A program made the position numbers and the translations under genes. The notes beneath the pieces were generated by a model. It had not been told where the DNA came from. It was given only the letters and a program-made list of their open reading frames with translations, and made no database searches. A DNA stretch of 64,000 bases from Gammaproteobacteria bacterium (GTDB lineage: Bacteria > Pseudomonadota > Gammaproteobacteria > Pseudomonadales > Pseudohongiellaceae). Positions 18,442 to 27,591 of the stretch are shown here, one piece after another. Every line of letters starts with the position of its first letter. Positions within the stretch are counted from its first letter, which is position 1. Location: the NCBI GenBank assembly GCA_029245395.1, contig JAQWPL010000029.1, positions 434,001 through 498,000 of the forward strand, written 5' to 3'.

Positions 18442-18513
18442 GGGCTTGTGCTGCTTTTAAAATTCGGCAGTCAATTTCTGGAAAAAAATTACTGAACCAA
18501 TCCAGCCAGTAAT

Positions 18514-18547
18514 CACCCTTAACTCTCGCAGAGAGAAGAAAAGGGTG
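18514..18547. terminator. Nested hairpin between convergent rdgC and MBL hydrolase genes
   Basis: CACCCTT (18514-18520) pairs with AAGGGTG (18541-18547), enclosing a second hairpin CTCTC-GCA-GAGAG. No long T run follows on either strand, so it may stop transcription weakly or simply protect 3' ends. Confidence 0.4.
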
Positions 18548-18597
18548 AAGACTGATCCAGCATTTCTTTATCTTTAGATGTCTTTAACTACCTGCGG

Positions 18598-20064
18598 CTA
18601 CCTGCCAGTTGCTTCCCATAACTGATCTTTAGTCTGAGGCTCGGCACTGGAATGAACATTGATATAACGATCAAAGTCGACTACGCCAAGTTTTATCAAT
18701 GCTGGCACTAATGCCTGCACATGGGCATTACCCGGTTGTCCAGGCTGGGGTAAGGAAAAGTCGCCCTGGAACAGCACTTTCTCTTGCGGGAAGTAGGCCA
18801 CCATCAAACCATTTGAATGAGGCGTCGGATAAATGTGGTACATCTCCACTGAACGATTACCGTCAGAGTAGACAGCCATCTTATCAACACCTTCAACCCA
18901 AACTTTTTGCGGATTTCTGGACAGCGCATCATCCAACAATGTGCGCGGTGTATTGAGCGCTCGTTCGAAAAATTCCTGATTATTCGCTTGTGTAATGACT
19001 GTTGCACCTTCCGCGATAACCACTGGCAAGCCGGCCGTGTGATCGGCATGGGGATGAGTATTCATAATGTAGCGAATGGGCTTGTTTGGAATCAGTTGTT
19101 TTGCCTCTTCTATATAAGCTGTAACAACAGGATGGCTTGAACCCGCTTCCAGCATCATGATGTGATCTTCGAACTCAACGATTAGCGAATCATAGCTGCC
19201 TGGACCTGAATTTAGTCGATAGAAGCCGTCGCCTAACTGTTCAGGCGTAACAGTAATCTCTCTGTTTCCGCCACCGCCACCGCCGCCACCACTTGCTTCA
19301 GGTGCAGGTACAAGTGATGCCACATTTCTCATATTGGCATTTGCTGCTGTGATGTCGACTTCAAAGAATGGCCAGCCTCCACGGGATTGCGAAATACTGG
19401 TCGGGGTAAAAAAGCCGCCAAAATCGCGCCAGCCTGTGTAGGAAGCAAAAATATGCATGTCGCCCATGATGTTGTCGCCAACCCATGTCTCGACATGTTC
19501 GACAAAATTGTCGCTATTCAGATAGCCGTTGATCACATAGCTTGCGCCAGAGGGAGCTTTCACATCAGGACTCCAGCTCACTACCGTGAAGCTTTTGCCA
19601 TTGATCGAGCGACGATTGGAAGTTGCGCCATTTTTTTCAGCGCCGTGCAGGAATCCCCAGGGAGTTATATATAGCTCCAGAGAATTTGCCCAGGATTCAG
19701 AAAGGTCTGCCTGGTCTGTTGTGACTTGCTGGAAAAAGGTTCCGGGGTTGATAGAAGTCGAACCACCCCCGCCAAGGTTCATCGTGTCACCAGTGTGACG
19801 AGAAGCCGGCGCCCTAAGGTCAATAACCCGTTCATAGTTTGTGATCGGCCGCATGGGGTCGTGGGTGCCTTCGCAGCGCAACGCAGTGGCATTTGCACCA
19901 CATTGTTGAAAGGCTACGGATCTTGCAGATCCTGAATATGAGACCGATTGCACATTGCCTAAAGCGCGCTGGGCGCTCTCGATAGCGGTCTCTACGTTTT
20001 GAGCCATGGCATATCCGCTTATAGTCAATAAGCATATAGCAGCCAGTGTCAGTTTCTTTATCAC
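18598..20064 (-). CDS. Exported metallo-beta-lactamase-fold hydrolase with extra N-terminal domain
   Basis: About 488 residues. A signal peptide (LTLAAICLLTISGYAMA) is followed by a domain of about 230 residues of unknown type, a glycine-rich linker (ASGGGGGGGGN), then an MBL domain with a complete metal site: MNTHPHADHTAG (HxHxDH), a His in PTPHSNG, Asp in LFQGDF and a terminal His in NVHSS. Unlike the MBL-like protein at 15.7 kb, this one should bind two metals. I prefer the GTG at 20064: GGGAG lies about 8 bases upstream and the protein then starts with a normal signal peptide; the ATG at 20094 adds ten acidic residues. It is transcribed away from the gene at 20207. Confidence 0.82.
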   Translation of the reverse strand: MIKKLTLAAICLLTISGYAMAQNVETAIESAQRALGNVQSVSYSGSARSVAFQQCGANATALRCEGTHDPMRPITNYERVIDLRAPASRHTGDTMNLGGGGSTSINPGTFFQQVTTDQADLSESWANSLELYITPWGFLHGAEKNGATSNRRSINGKSFTVVSWSPDVKAPSGASYVINGYLNSDNFVEHVETWVGDNIMGDMHIFASYTGWRDFGGFFTPTSISQSRGGWPFFEVDITAANANMRNVASLVPAPEASGGGGGGGGNREITVTPEQLGDGFYRLNSGPGSYDSLIVEFEDHIMMLEAGSSHPVVTAYIEEAKQLIPNKPIRYIMNTHPHADHTAGLPVVIAEGATVITQANNQEFFERALNTPRTLLDDALSRNPQKVWVEGVDKMAVYSDGNRSVEMYHIYPTPHSNGLMVAYFPQEKVLFQGDFSLPQPGQPGNAHVQALVPALIKLGVVDFDRYINVHSSAEPQTKDQLWEATGR

Positions 20065-20206
20065 AGTAATATCTCCCTCAAAAATGAATCCCAAGCATGG
20101 GGGCTCGATTCTACATGGAAAAGTTAAGTATATTAAATAGCTCGAATACAGATAGACTTTGTTAAATTAATGCAGCATCTATAGGTCAAAGCAATGGGGG
20201 CAATTG

Positions 20207-21658
20207 ATGGATATGAAAAAGCGTAAGACTTATGTTGCATTAGCACGAATGTTATTTGTTAGCGCCGGATTGTTGCAAGGAGTTGCTGCTTTGGCGCAGC
20301 AGGTAGCCAATATGGACTTTGTTAGCGTAGGACGTGGGGCTCCGCTAAATCCAGCTATCCCTGGTCAACTTCGTACAAACCCTGTTCAACTTGAATCCTA
20401 TCCAGCCGCTGAGATAGACGATTATCCAGAACAATACTGGATGGTTGGGCCATTCAACGGTTTTACCGTTGGCGCTGATGGTATACAAATTGAGAATAAT
20501 GGCTGGTCAGCACTTAATGGCAATGCTCCTGACGGAGTCGATCCATTGCCTGTGGATTTGTTTACCTCAGAAGATTTCTATGCGGATCAATCTTTATGGA
20601 GTGATCCGCGCTACTTCCGCTGTAACAGCTCTGAATCGATTCAGGCCCAGTGGGCCGTTGGTTTGATTGGCGACAATCCTCCACGCACCGCAGCTTGGGG
20701 ATATTGTGACAGGGACTATCCGCGCGAGGCTATTATCAGCCCTTATCCGTTTCAAAGCGCCGAATCTCACTATGAGGCTTTGTTGGCCGAAACTCAGGCT
20801 CGCGGCGGGCCCACACAACATACCTACGCAACTGTACCGGGAGACTGGAATGGCCGCTATGTGTGGCCCAGAGGGCAGAACTGGTATGCAGAGCTATTCT
20901 GGAATCAGGTGCCGACAATCCTGTCTTTATTAACTGAAGAATATCAGACGCGCATGGTGCAAGAGGCTTACCATCACGGCAACACCAATATTTCACAATG
21001 GCCTGCGCAGTTTTGCTGGCCTGAGGGTTATATGCGTCGATGGCACTATCACGGCGTTACCAATCAACCTCATCAAATACTTGTTACCCCTGAACTGGTG
21101 CAGATTTTGGCTGGTGATGCTGACAATTTCATTACTAATATCCATATTGGGCGCAGTTTTAATGTGGATGGCTTGTTACCGAGGCTGGGGGCTGATGTCC
21201 CACGATGGTATGGCGAGACCATCGGTTTCTGGGATGGAGAAGTTTTAATTACCTGGACGTCCAATACACAGGGCTGGAAAGTCCATGGTAGTTTCGAATT
21301 CTCAAATAAGATGCAGGTCATCGAGATTTATACGGCTAACCGCGATGAACAGGGCGAAATATATGGTCTGAATCATGAAGGGATTTTTTACGATCCGGAA
21401 GCCCTTGTGGAGCCAATCCGGATAGTGCGTAATCTGGAGCGACAGGGCGGTCTCAACGATGGCGATCCCTATCAATTCATCGAGTGTGTCCAATCCATTT
21501 TCAATATTAACGGTGTGCCTACTCCGGCGTCTCCAGGCCAGGTAATTGAGTACACTGTGCCCGATATGTACGGACGCCCATGGGCTGAAAACTGGCAGAA
21601 ATTCCACGAACAAGACATGGAAAGGCCCGAAGAAGAAGATTTATTCAGTTTTGAATAG
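20207..21658 (+). CDS. Exported protein, long relative of the DUF6152-associated family (paralogue D)
   Basis: About 483 residues with a signal peptide (MLFVSAGLLQGVAALA, cut before QQ). Aromatic-rich mature protein with blocks such as FCWPEGYMRRWHYHG and PRWYGETIGFWDGEVLITWT. The last block resembles the core of the proteins at 9225, 22168 and 25195, so I place it in the same superfamily, with an extra N-terminal half. Cysteines are few and could pair. The function is unknown. The ATG at 20207 has GGGG 6 bases upstream; an ATG at 20213 is also possible. It is followed after 87 bp by a DUF6152 gene on the same strand, probably in one operon. Confidence 0.65.
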   Translation: MDMKKRKTYVALARMLFVSAGLLQGVAALAQQVANMDFVSVGRGAPLNPAIPGQLRTNPVQLESYPAAEIDDYPEQYWMVGPFNGFTVGADGIQIENNGWSALNGNAPDGVDPLPVDLFTSEDFYADQSLWSDPRYFRCNSSESIQAQWAVGLIGDNPPRTAAWGYCDRDYPREAIISPYPFQSAESHYEALLAETQARGGPTQHTYATVPGDWNGRYVWPRGQNWYAELFWNQVPTILSLLTEEYQTRMVQEAYHHGNTNISQWPAQFCWPEGYMRRWHYHGVTNQPHQILVTPELVQILAGDADNFITNIHIGRSFNVDGLLPRLGADVPRWYGETIGFWDGEVLITWTSNTQGWKVHGSFEFSNKMQVIEIYTANRDEQGEIYGLNHEGIFYDPEALVEPIRIVRNLERQGGLNDGDPYQFIECVQSIFNINGVPTPASPGQVIEYTVPDMYGRPWAENWQKFHEQDMERPEEEDLFSFE

Positions 21659-21745
21659 CTCAAAGTGAAAATTTGAATGGACGATCACTAATTTCCAGAC
21701 TATCCTTTCTATCCTTATATTCAGGAATCAGGGTTTGGAGGCAAA

Positions 21746-22120
21746 ATGATAAGATTATTTAAATTATTCATTGTAATCGGTAGCTTACTGATCACATCAT
21801 CACCTTTGTTCGCTCACCACTCAATTGCCGCGGAGTTTGATTCAGAAAATCCAATCAGATTAGTGGGAACGGTAAAAGAAGTAGTGTGGATGAACCCACA
21901 CATCAGTGTTTTCGTGGATGTACCCCAGGAAAATGGAAGTATTGTGACCTATGAAGTGCAGGGTGGCGCTCCGAACAGCATGTATAGAAGGGGCTCCAGA
22001 AAGGATGACCTCCTGCCAGGTGATCCCGTCATAGTTGAGGGACCCCGCGCGCGGAACGAAGCAAGCCTGCGCGTCGGTCAAGGTAATTTCATGAAACCGG
22101 ATGGAACCGAAGTCTGGTAA
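21746..22120 (+). CDS. DUF6152-family exported protein (copy 2)
   Basis: 124 residues. The signal peptide LFKLFIVIGSLLITSSPLFA is followed by HHSIAAEFDSENPIRLVGTV, the DUF6152 start; cleavage after LFA would expose His-His. MNPHISVFVDV and YRRGSRKDDLLPGDPV follow the other copies closely. GGAGG lies a few bases before the ATG. It sits between paralogue D and paralogue B on the plus strand with gaps of 87 bp and about 48 bp. Confidence 0.85.
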   Translation: MIRLFKLFIVIGSLLITSSPLFAHHSIAAEFDSENPIRLVGTVKEVVWMNPHISVFVDVPQENGSIVTYEVQGGAPNSMYRRGSRKDDLLPGDPVIVEGPRARNEASLRVGQGNFMKPDGTEVW

Positions 22121-22167
22121 TAATGCTGGTTGAGCAGTGGAAGCGATCAAGAATAGGGGATATTGAA

Positions 22168-22950
22168 GTGAAGAGCCAAGTGAAGAAATTAGTAACTAAT
22201 GTAATGTTTATTATCCTGATACTGTCTTTCGGGATTCCAGTTTCCGCCGCGCAAAACGCTGACGAAATTCCCCGCCTTTCTAATGGTAAGCCCAGCATGA
22301 CAGGCTACTGGCAGCAAGTTCGCCGTGCCGATGTGACGAATACCAGGCGCCCCGGTTATGTTGAGGAGCTCCCCTTAAGTGAGTGGGGACAATCTCAGTG
22401 GGAAAACTACGATCGTACCGATCCCGAGCAGGGCGATTACGCAGGCAGTTGCATGCCCTTCGGTATATCCAGAACGGTTTTCGGGCCATGGCCAATCGCT
22501 CTCAAGCATGACAATGATCATTTAGTCATGCTCGCGGAACAGAACTCCTGGTTCCATATGATTCCGACAGATGGGCGTGACCATGTTGCTGACTTTCCAT
22601 CAAGTTGGTGGGGTGATTCAATAGGTCATTGGGAAGACGATACGTTGGTTGTCGTAACAAAAAATTTGAATGGCTACACAAAGGTGGATACCGCTGGTCA
22701 TCCAATGAGCAGCCTGGCGACAATAATTCAGACTTTTACCCGTGTTGATGCTGTAACAATTGAGCACACTTTCACTTTGGATGATCCGGGCGCCTACACA
22801 GAGTCCTGGACTGTGTACAACACCTGGGCACACCAACCTGAAGGGTTCAGGATCATGGAATACTCCTGCATGGAGAACAACCTGACTGGCCTGACATCAG
22901 GGTCGTTATTGCCATGGAAAAGACCCGGCGAAACTCAACCCTCGGAATAA
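22168..22950 (+). CDS. Exported protein of the DUF6152-associated family (paralogue B)
   Basis: About 260 residues with a signal peptide (VTNVMFIILILSFGIPVSA, cut before AQN). The mature part begins IPRLSNGKPSMTGYWQQV and has the family core PTDGRDHVADF, GDSIGHWEDDTLVVVTKNL and MEYSCMENN. I chose the GTG at 22168 because AGGGGA lies 7 bases upstream and the product starts with a regular signal peptide; the ATG at 22123, just after the DUF6152 stop, would add 15 residues. The role is unknown; it is the closest match here to the widespread version of this family. Confidence 0.75.
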   Translation: MKSQVKKLVTNVMFIILILSFGIPVSAAQNADEIPRLSNGKPSMTGYWQQVRRADVTNTRRPGYVEELPLSEWGQSQWENYDRTDPEQGDYAGSCMPFGISRTVFGPWPIALKHDNDHLVMLAEQNSWFHMIPTDGRDHVADFPSSWWGDSIGHWEDDTLVVVTKNLNGYTKVDTAGHPMSSLATIIQTFTRVDAVTIEHTFTLDDPGAYTESWTVYNTWAHQPEGFRIMEYSCMENNLTGLTSGSLLPWKRPGETQPSE

Positions 22951-23051
22951 GTTAAAAATCAAAGCGTAATTCGGGACAAGATAAATGTAGTTTGTTCCCC
23001 TTAATTTGGCGCACAAACCGGGACGCCTGAGTAAGATTATTTTTGAACTCT

Positions 23052-23088
23052 GATAAGCAAGTCATTGCTGGCTTGCTTATCTTTTTTT
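23052..23088 (+). terminator. Rho-independent terminator after the paralogue D-DUF6152-paralogue B operon
   Basis: A perfect 10-bp stem (GATAAGCAAG with CTTGCTTATC, loop of 10) is followed by seven T residues on the plus strand. It closes the operon that ends at 22950. Confidence 0.9.
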
Positions 23089-23096
23089 GCCTTTCC

Positions 23097-23966
23097 TTAT
23101 ACCTTCAACTTCTCTGCACGGATACTGATGTAGTTCCCATACAACATTACCATTGCCCCTAGCATGACAAACCAGTTGATTTCTTCCGAATAAAAACTGA
23201 AGCCAATTACAGCTATAAGAGGCAGGCGCAAGTAGTCCATGGGGACAACAACAGTAGCATCGGCATGTGTCATCGCATGGGATAGACAATAGTGGGCTGA
23301 CAAAGCGGTAACACCAACAACCAGTAACCAGGGCGCCATTTCCATAGTTGGTGCCACCCAGTTGCCCAATGCAGGGAAAAATCCCAAGGGCAACTGGATA
23401 ACCGTCATATAGAAAATAATACTGAACGGCGATTCAATCTGGGCGAGTTTCCGCGTGTACACATGGGATATTGAATAGCCAATAGCTGCCAGAAGTACTG
23501 CTATAGCTGCCGGATGAATGATGGCTAATCCAGGCCGCAAAATAATTAATATTCCAATAAAACCTAATCCAATTGCTGTCAGGCGCGGCCTGCTCAAACG
23601 TTCTCCAAGCAAAATTGCAGAGAGAATGGCGGTCCAGATCGGGATAGTAAATTCAAGCGCGAACACTTCTGCGAGAGGAATCATTGCAATGCCGTAGAAC
23701 CAGCCATATTGGCCACCAAAGTGAGCGACATTACGAATCAGGTGCGATTTCCATTGTTTACTGCCAATCAGGTTCCAGCCTCGGAAACAAAGAATAACGC
23801 TGATAATAACCAGGCCAATCAGGCTGCGAAAAAACAGAATCTCAAAAGTACCCATGCTTTGAGATAATTCACGCCCGCCGATCGCCATGCCAATAAATGA
23901 AAGAAGCACTCCCATCATCCAGAAAGTAACAATTACTACAGGGTGTCTTGACGATTTAACTACCAT
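23097..23966 (-). CDS. EamA/DMT-family permease
   Basis: A 289-residue hydrophobic protein with about ten membrane segments arranged as two EamA repeats (the first starting FWMMGVLLSFIGMAIGGRELSQSM; read in part FWMMGVLLSFIGMA). The motif FEILFFRSLIGLV and the mid-protein FALEFTIPIWTAILSAILLGERLS fit the drug/metabolite exporter superfamily. The substrate cannot be deduced. It is a single gene facing the terminator of the operon to its left. Confidence 0.88.
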   Translation of the reverse strand: MVVKSSRHPVVIVTFWMMGVLLSFIGMAIGGRELSQSMGTFEILFFRSLIGLVIISVILCFRGWNLIGSKQWKSHLIRNVAHFGGQYGWFYGIAMIPLAEVFALEFTIPIWTAILSAILLGERLSRPRLTAIGLGFIGILIILRPGLAIIHPAAIAVLLAAIGYSISHVYTRKLAQIESPFSIIFYMTVIQLPLGFFPALGNWVAPTMEMAPWLLVVGVTALSAHYCLSHAMTHADATVVVPMDYLRLPLIAVIGFSFYSEEINWFVMLGAMVMLYGNYISIRAEKLKV

Positions 23967-24255
23967 GCATAGTTATCCGCTGCATTGATTCAATTGAATA
24001 TCAGCAGGTTAAAGCTGGGGAATATTTTGTCAAGGGAACATATTTTGGCGGCTTTAGACTAAGCGAAGGACGAGAAAAAGAATGTGCAAGGCTATATAAC
24101 TGATTATCCTATAAAGGTATGGTGCTGTTGCTACACTGACTTATGCATTCGAGACTTGCTGGCTGTGTAAAATAATTCCACTACTGATTTAAACTTTTCA
24201 ATATTAACTATGTCTTATATAGTCTGCATACCAAATAAAGTGGCAGGTCATAATT

Positions 24256-24726
24256 ATGAAAATCCTTATTAAAGCGGTTTGCCTCTTTCTGACAGCAAGC
24301 ATAATCATTTCACAACCTGCTTTGGCTTCACAGGATGTGCTGCCCTCCAGTCAGGGGAATACTTACCAGGTCATTATCAATAACACGTGTTCTCGGGATA
24401 TTCGTGTAGCGGTGCACTATCAGCACCCGGTGCGAGGATGGATCACACAGGGATGGTGGGAAGTGGAGGGCAGGACAGAACTTCAGACGGATATTGTCTC
24501 CAATCATAACCAGTTTTATATGCACGGAGCGACTTTAGGCGATCGTCAATGGCCTCCGGCAAGATCCAGAAAACAGTACAACCAGTATGAAGTACTTCAG
24601 GATGAAGATTTTATTTTTGAATCTGTTGAGTCAGAAAGTACAGGCAGTTCCAGCCAGGCAACTCCCTTTTCATTAAAAGAAATTTCACCAGACAGTCTGG
24701 GATTGAAAGCCAGGTTTGATTGTTGA
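24256..24726 (+). CDS. Exported DUF1036-like small protein
   Basis: 156 residues with a signal peptide (AVCLFLTASIIISQPALA). The mature part has VIINNTCSRDIRVAVHYQHP and WITQGWWEVEGRTELQTDI, read as the DUF1036 pattern in which a Cys-containing start is followed by VAV.Y, W.T.GWW and a later NQFYMHGAT. The C-terminal third is low-complexity and acidic, ending in Cys. The DUF1036 assignment is from pattern memory and is not certain. The preceding 289 bp (23967-24255) hold no other gene that I can see. Confidence 0.6.
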   Translation: MKILIKAVCLFLTASIIISQPALASQDVLPSSQGNTYQVIINNTCSRDIRVAVHYQHPVRGWITQGWWEVEGRTELQTDIVSNHNQFYMHGATLGDRQWPPARSRKQYNQYEVLQDEDFIFESVESESTGSSSQATPFSLKEISPDSLGLKARFDC

Positions 24727-24767
24727 AAAGCGAGCAGTCTTCTATTTAGTCCATAAAGTAAAGAAAT

Positions 24768-25175
24768 TTAAGGACGACCACCTGCAGGCATAACCACGGG
24801 ATTGCCATCTTGATCAACAGGAACATTCCCTAATGTTCCAAGAACACCATAGAGGATTTCATTGATAGTTGGTCTGCCAGTGACCGTTATGACATCACCC
24901 GGATTGAAAGTGTCTTTTGAAAACCCCCTGCGTGTCATGGCTACCACGGCTGGACCACCAAAACTGACATCCCATTCGTGCGTATCACCACTCTCGTCTA
25001 CGACTTCAACAGTAAGGAAAGGGTGTGGATTTACAAATACCCATTCTATGACAGTGCCTGTGATTTCAATGGATTCTTCCTGGTAAATTCCTTGTACGCT
25101 GTGATGCGCTGATGCCTGGCTAGTCAGGTATAGGGCTGTAACTATTAACATGCCCATTTTCTTTATAATTTTCAT
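24768..25175 (-). CDS. DUF6152-family exported protein (copy 3)
   Basis: 135 residues. Signal peptide MGMLIVTALYLTSQASA, then HHSVQGIYQEESIEITGTV, with FVNPHPFLTVEV and MTRRGFSKDTFNPGDVI further on. As in copies 1 and 2 the mature protein is predicted to start His-His. The ATG at 25175 is supported by AGGAG 9 bases upstream; the longer open frame to 25352 overlaps the preceding gene and is not credible. It follows paralogue C by 19 bp on the minus strand. Confidence 0.82.
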   Translation of the reverse strand: MKIIKKMGMLIVTALYLTSQASAHHSVQGIYQEESIEITGTVIEWVFVNPHPFLTVEVVDESGDTHEWDVSFGGPAVVAMTRRGFSKDTFNPGDVITVTGRPTINEILYGVLGTLGNVPVDQDGNPVVMPAGGRP

Positions 25176-25194
25176 TGACTGTTTCTCCTGTTCT

Positions 25195-25956
25195 TTAATT
25201 TTGTAAATATTCCAGTCTTTCCGGGCTCGGGTCTTCATTATATTTTGGTGGAACAAAGCGCAGTGAATGTCTGGAGCTTCGCGGTGAACATGACCATTCC
25301 CCCCCCAGATCGATAGCTGGTGTAGATCGCACTTCATAACTCCAGGGCTCAAGCAGAAAAAATGTGTCTATGGTGGTGACTTTAAACATAAGGTCGTCGC
25401 CATCCCTTTCAAACCGTTCCGTAACCTGTTTTTGGGTTGAAGAAGCTATCTGGAAATCTGCATTCAGCCCTTGTGGATCAAAGGTGAATTTATCTGTAGT
25501 TATTATCAGGGCTTCGTCTTCATACCGGCCATGAGAATGACCTTGTATGAAAAAATCACTGACCCTGGGTTCTGGATGGTCTTTTAGCCATACGGTACGA
25601 ACAACATCGTCCTTGGCATAATAAAAATTTACCCTGTCTTCTAATTGTTCGATCCGGTAATTGTAGGGATCGGTATAAAGGTGGGGAATGGCCATAGGTG
25701 CGCAATCATATTTTGGCTGGGCATACTCATCAATCGCCGCCTGGTAGGCTCTGGCCCGATTGGTAAGTCTTTGATCATCCTGAGAAAGAGTATTGCAGCT
25801 TGTGAAGCTACCATCCGGGCATCTACCAACTCCCCAAAATCCACTAAGGTCTGGAATTTCCTCGCTTGCACCATAAGTAAAAGTGGACAATAACGTGATG
25901 CACATTGTGGTAAACGTCACGACTAGTGGCTTGCTGGTATTGAAATGGTTGATCAT
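25195..25956 (-). CDS. Exported protein of the DUF6152-associated family (paralogue C)
   Basis: About 253 residues with a signal peptide (PLVVTFTTMCITLLSTFTYG). The mature protein starts EIPDLSGFWGVGRCPDG and carries MAIPHLYTDPYNYRIEQLED and IQGHSHGRYEDEALIITTDKF, the divergent form of the shared core. The ATG at 25956 has GGAGG 4 bases upstream; the frame stays open to 25989. It is followed directly by DUF6152 copy 3, the reverse of the order seen for copy 2. The function is unknown. Confidence 0.7.
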   Translation of the reverse strand: MINHFNTSKPLVVTFTTMCITLLSTFTYGASEEIPDLSGFWGVGRCPDGSFTSCNTLSQDDQRLTNRARAYQAAIDEYAQPKYDCAPMAIPHLYTDPYNYRIEQLEDRVNFYYAKDDVVRTVWLKDHPEPRVSDFFIQGHSHGRYEDEALIITTDKFTFDPQGLNADFQIASSTQKQVTERFERDGDDLMFKVTTIDTFFLLEPWSYEVRSTPAIDLGGEWSCSPRSSRHSLRFVPPKYNEDPSPERLEYLQN

Positions 25957-26134
25957 ACGACCTCCAAAAAAATCAATTTCTATGCTCACGTAATACTATG
26001 AAATTTCGTTTGTATTGTAACTGAGCTTATATGTTTCAATATGAATGATACTAATCCTTACCCGGACTGGATTGATAATTTCCACAGCAAGCAACGCCTC
26101 TGGTATCAAAGTGTTTTTAGCACTTAGCTATGCT

Positions 26135-27148
26135 CTATGCTTTGTAAGCCGTAACAAGAGAGTAATAACCGTAGGATCGCTGACAGCTTATATTTTTAAA
26201 ACCTGCCTTTACCAACATAGATTCTAATTCAGCCAATGTGTATTGCTGTCCCTTGGTTCCCTGAGCCATAAAAAAGGAAAAAGCAGCTGCCGGGTAAGGG
26301 CCGTCGCCGTCTTCCTCAAAAAGTATCTCCTGTAGACAAATGCGGCCGCCAGGTTCCAGTGCGTCATAACTTTTTTGTGCCAGTTCCTCGCAGGTTTCTG
26401 TGGTCCAGTCATGAAAGATATTGGAAAAAAAGTGCGCGTTATACCCCTCGGGCCAGTCTGCTCTGAACATATCGACTGCTTTGGTATCAACCCGGTCTGA
26501 CACGCCGGCTTTGGCTATATAACCTTTCGCTACGTCACAAACCGCGGAAAGCTCCATGATGGTGCATCGTAATTCTGGATAGTGATTAGCCAGTGCCGAT
26601 GCATAACAGCCTGAACCGCCACCAACATCAAGTAATTTATTAACACCGGAAAAATCACAGGTATGGGCTAAACCCACTGCACTGGTAATGGAATGGCAGT
26701 GCATGAAGTCAGTCACTGTTTTTGCCAGTTCAGGATCCATCTGGCCGGATTCCCAGCCATCAGCTGAGCCTCTTGCTTCGACTGTTTCGCCGTCTCTGAT
26801 ATTTTCCAGAATCATTTTATAATTAGGCAGTGTTTCTGCCCGTCGAATAAAAAAGGGTCCCCAATAATATGGGCTATCCTTCAGCATATACGCACGGGAC
26901 AAGTTGTTAAGTTGGTATTCCCCTTTATGCTTATCGAGCAAACCTTGTACTTTAAGCATTGGCAGTAACGCCTTCATACCGCGTTGTGAATAACCCAGTT
27001 TGTTTGAGATTGCTTCAACACTTGCGGGTTCTGTTAGACCTTCAAAAACCTCAAGTTCCAGTGCTACGGTAATTGCCTGAGAGTTGAAAACACTAAGCAT
27101 GGCATTCCAGATTGGCGTGTCATCTATGGCTGGTAATTCGGGATTCAT
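26135..27148 (-). CDS. SAM-dependent O-methyltransferase-like protein
   Basis: 337 residues. An N-terminal winged-helix dimerisation domain (VFNSQAITVALELEVFEGL, GYSQRGMKALLPML) is followed by a SAM-binding domain (LLDVGGGSGCYASALA; FFSNIFHDW; LEPGGRICLQEILF). This is the architecture of acetylserotonin- and polyketide-type O-methyltransferases. In these enzymes the catalytic His is usually in a HDW context, present here as NIFHDW. The substrate is unknown. It stands alone on the minus strand. Confidence 0.8.
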   Translation of the reverse strand: MNPELPAIDDTPIWNAMLSVFNSQAITVALELEVFEGLTEPASVEAISNKLGYSQRGMKALLPMLKVQGLLDKHKGEYQLNNLSRAYMLKDSPYYWGPFFIRRAETLPNYKMILENIRDGETVEARGSADGWESGQMDPELAKTVTDFMHCHSITSAVGLAHTCDFSGVNKLLDVGGGSGCYASALANHYPELRCTIMELSAVCDVAKGYIAKAGVSDRVDTKAVDMFRADWPEGYNAHFFSNIFHDWTTETCEELAQKSYDALEPGGRICLQEILFEEDGDGPYPAAAFSFFMAQGTKGQQYTLAELESMLVKAGFKNISCQRSYGYYSLVTAYKA

Positions 27149-27328
27149 GGTTTGTCTTAATGCTCCAAAGTTTCTTAATAAAGTTAATGTTACTTGTAGT
27201 TATTATAGGGGGCATGAAATTATATTGTAATTTCAATATTCAATTTCTTTTAGTGCGGCACAAAAAAACAATATTAAAGGACAGGCCACGTTTTATGGTC
27301 AAAAGGAAGAGGCTAGAGTGAAAAAAAT

Positions 27329-27453
27329 TGGTGCCAGAGGCGGAATAATCCAAACAGCCTTTGGGGCTGTTTGTCCCCTACGGGCTTTGCGCGATGCGCT
27401 CGTTGCTAACTGCTGACGCAGTTGGTCGAACCACCGGCACGAGGATTTTCAAT
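27329..27453 (-). pseudogene. Partial tRNA-Phe copy (3' half) interrupted by a 79-bp insert
   Basis: On the minus strand, 27426-27453 and 27329-27346 together repeat the 3' half of the intact tRNA-Phe from the anticodon loop to CCA, with one base missing and one changed. They are split in the T-arm by 79 bp (27347-27425). The insert has a hairpin AAACAGCC/GGCTGTTT and another AACTGC-TGAC-GCAGTT, and begins and ends with CCAA and TTGG. The 5' half of the tRNA is absent. It lies about 140 bp beyond the 3' end of the intact gene. The rest of 27149-27591 holds nothing that I recognise. Confidence 0.75.
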
Positions 27454-27591
27454 AGATAGCGTGATTGGTACACCAACTGAATCAAGTGCTTAAAAACGCG
27501 AAATCAAAGTGCGCTATAGAGTGTGCTATGAAATCAGGGTGTATTTCGAAGGGTAAAAAAGATAAAATATTCAATTAAAACAGTAAGAAAA

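Noticed and set aside
27347-27425. The 79-bp insert read as a transcription terminator of the tRNA
   Set aside because: It has a good hairpin, but no T run on the minus strand directly after it, and it sits inside the tRNA copy with both flanks preserved, so insertion explains it better.
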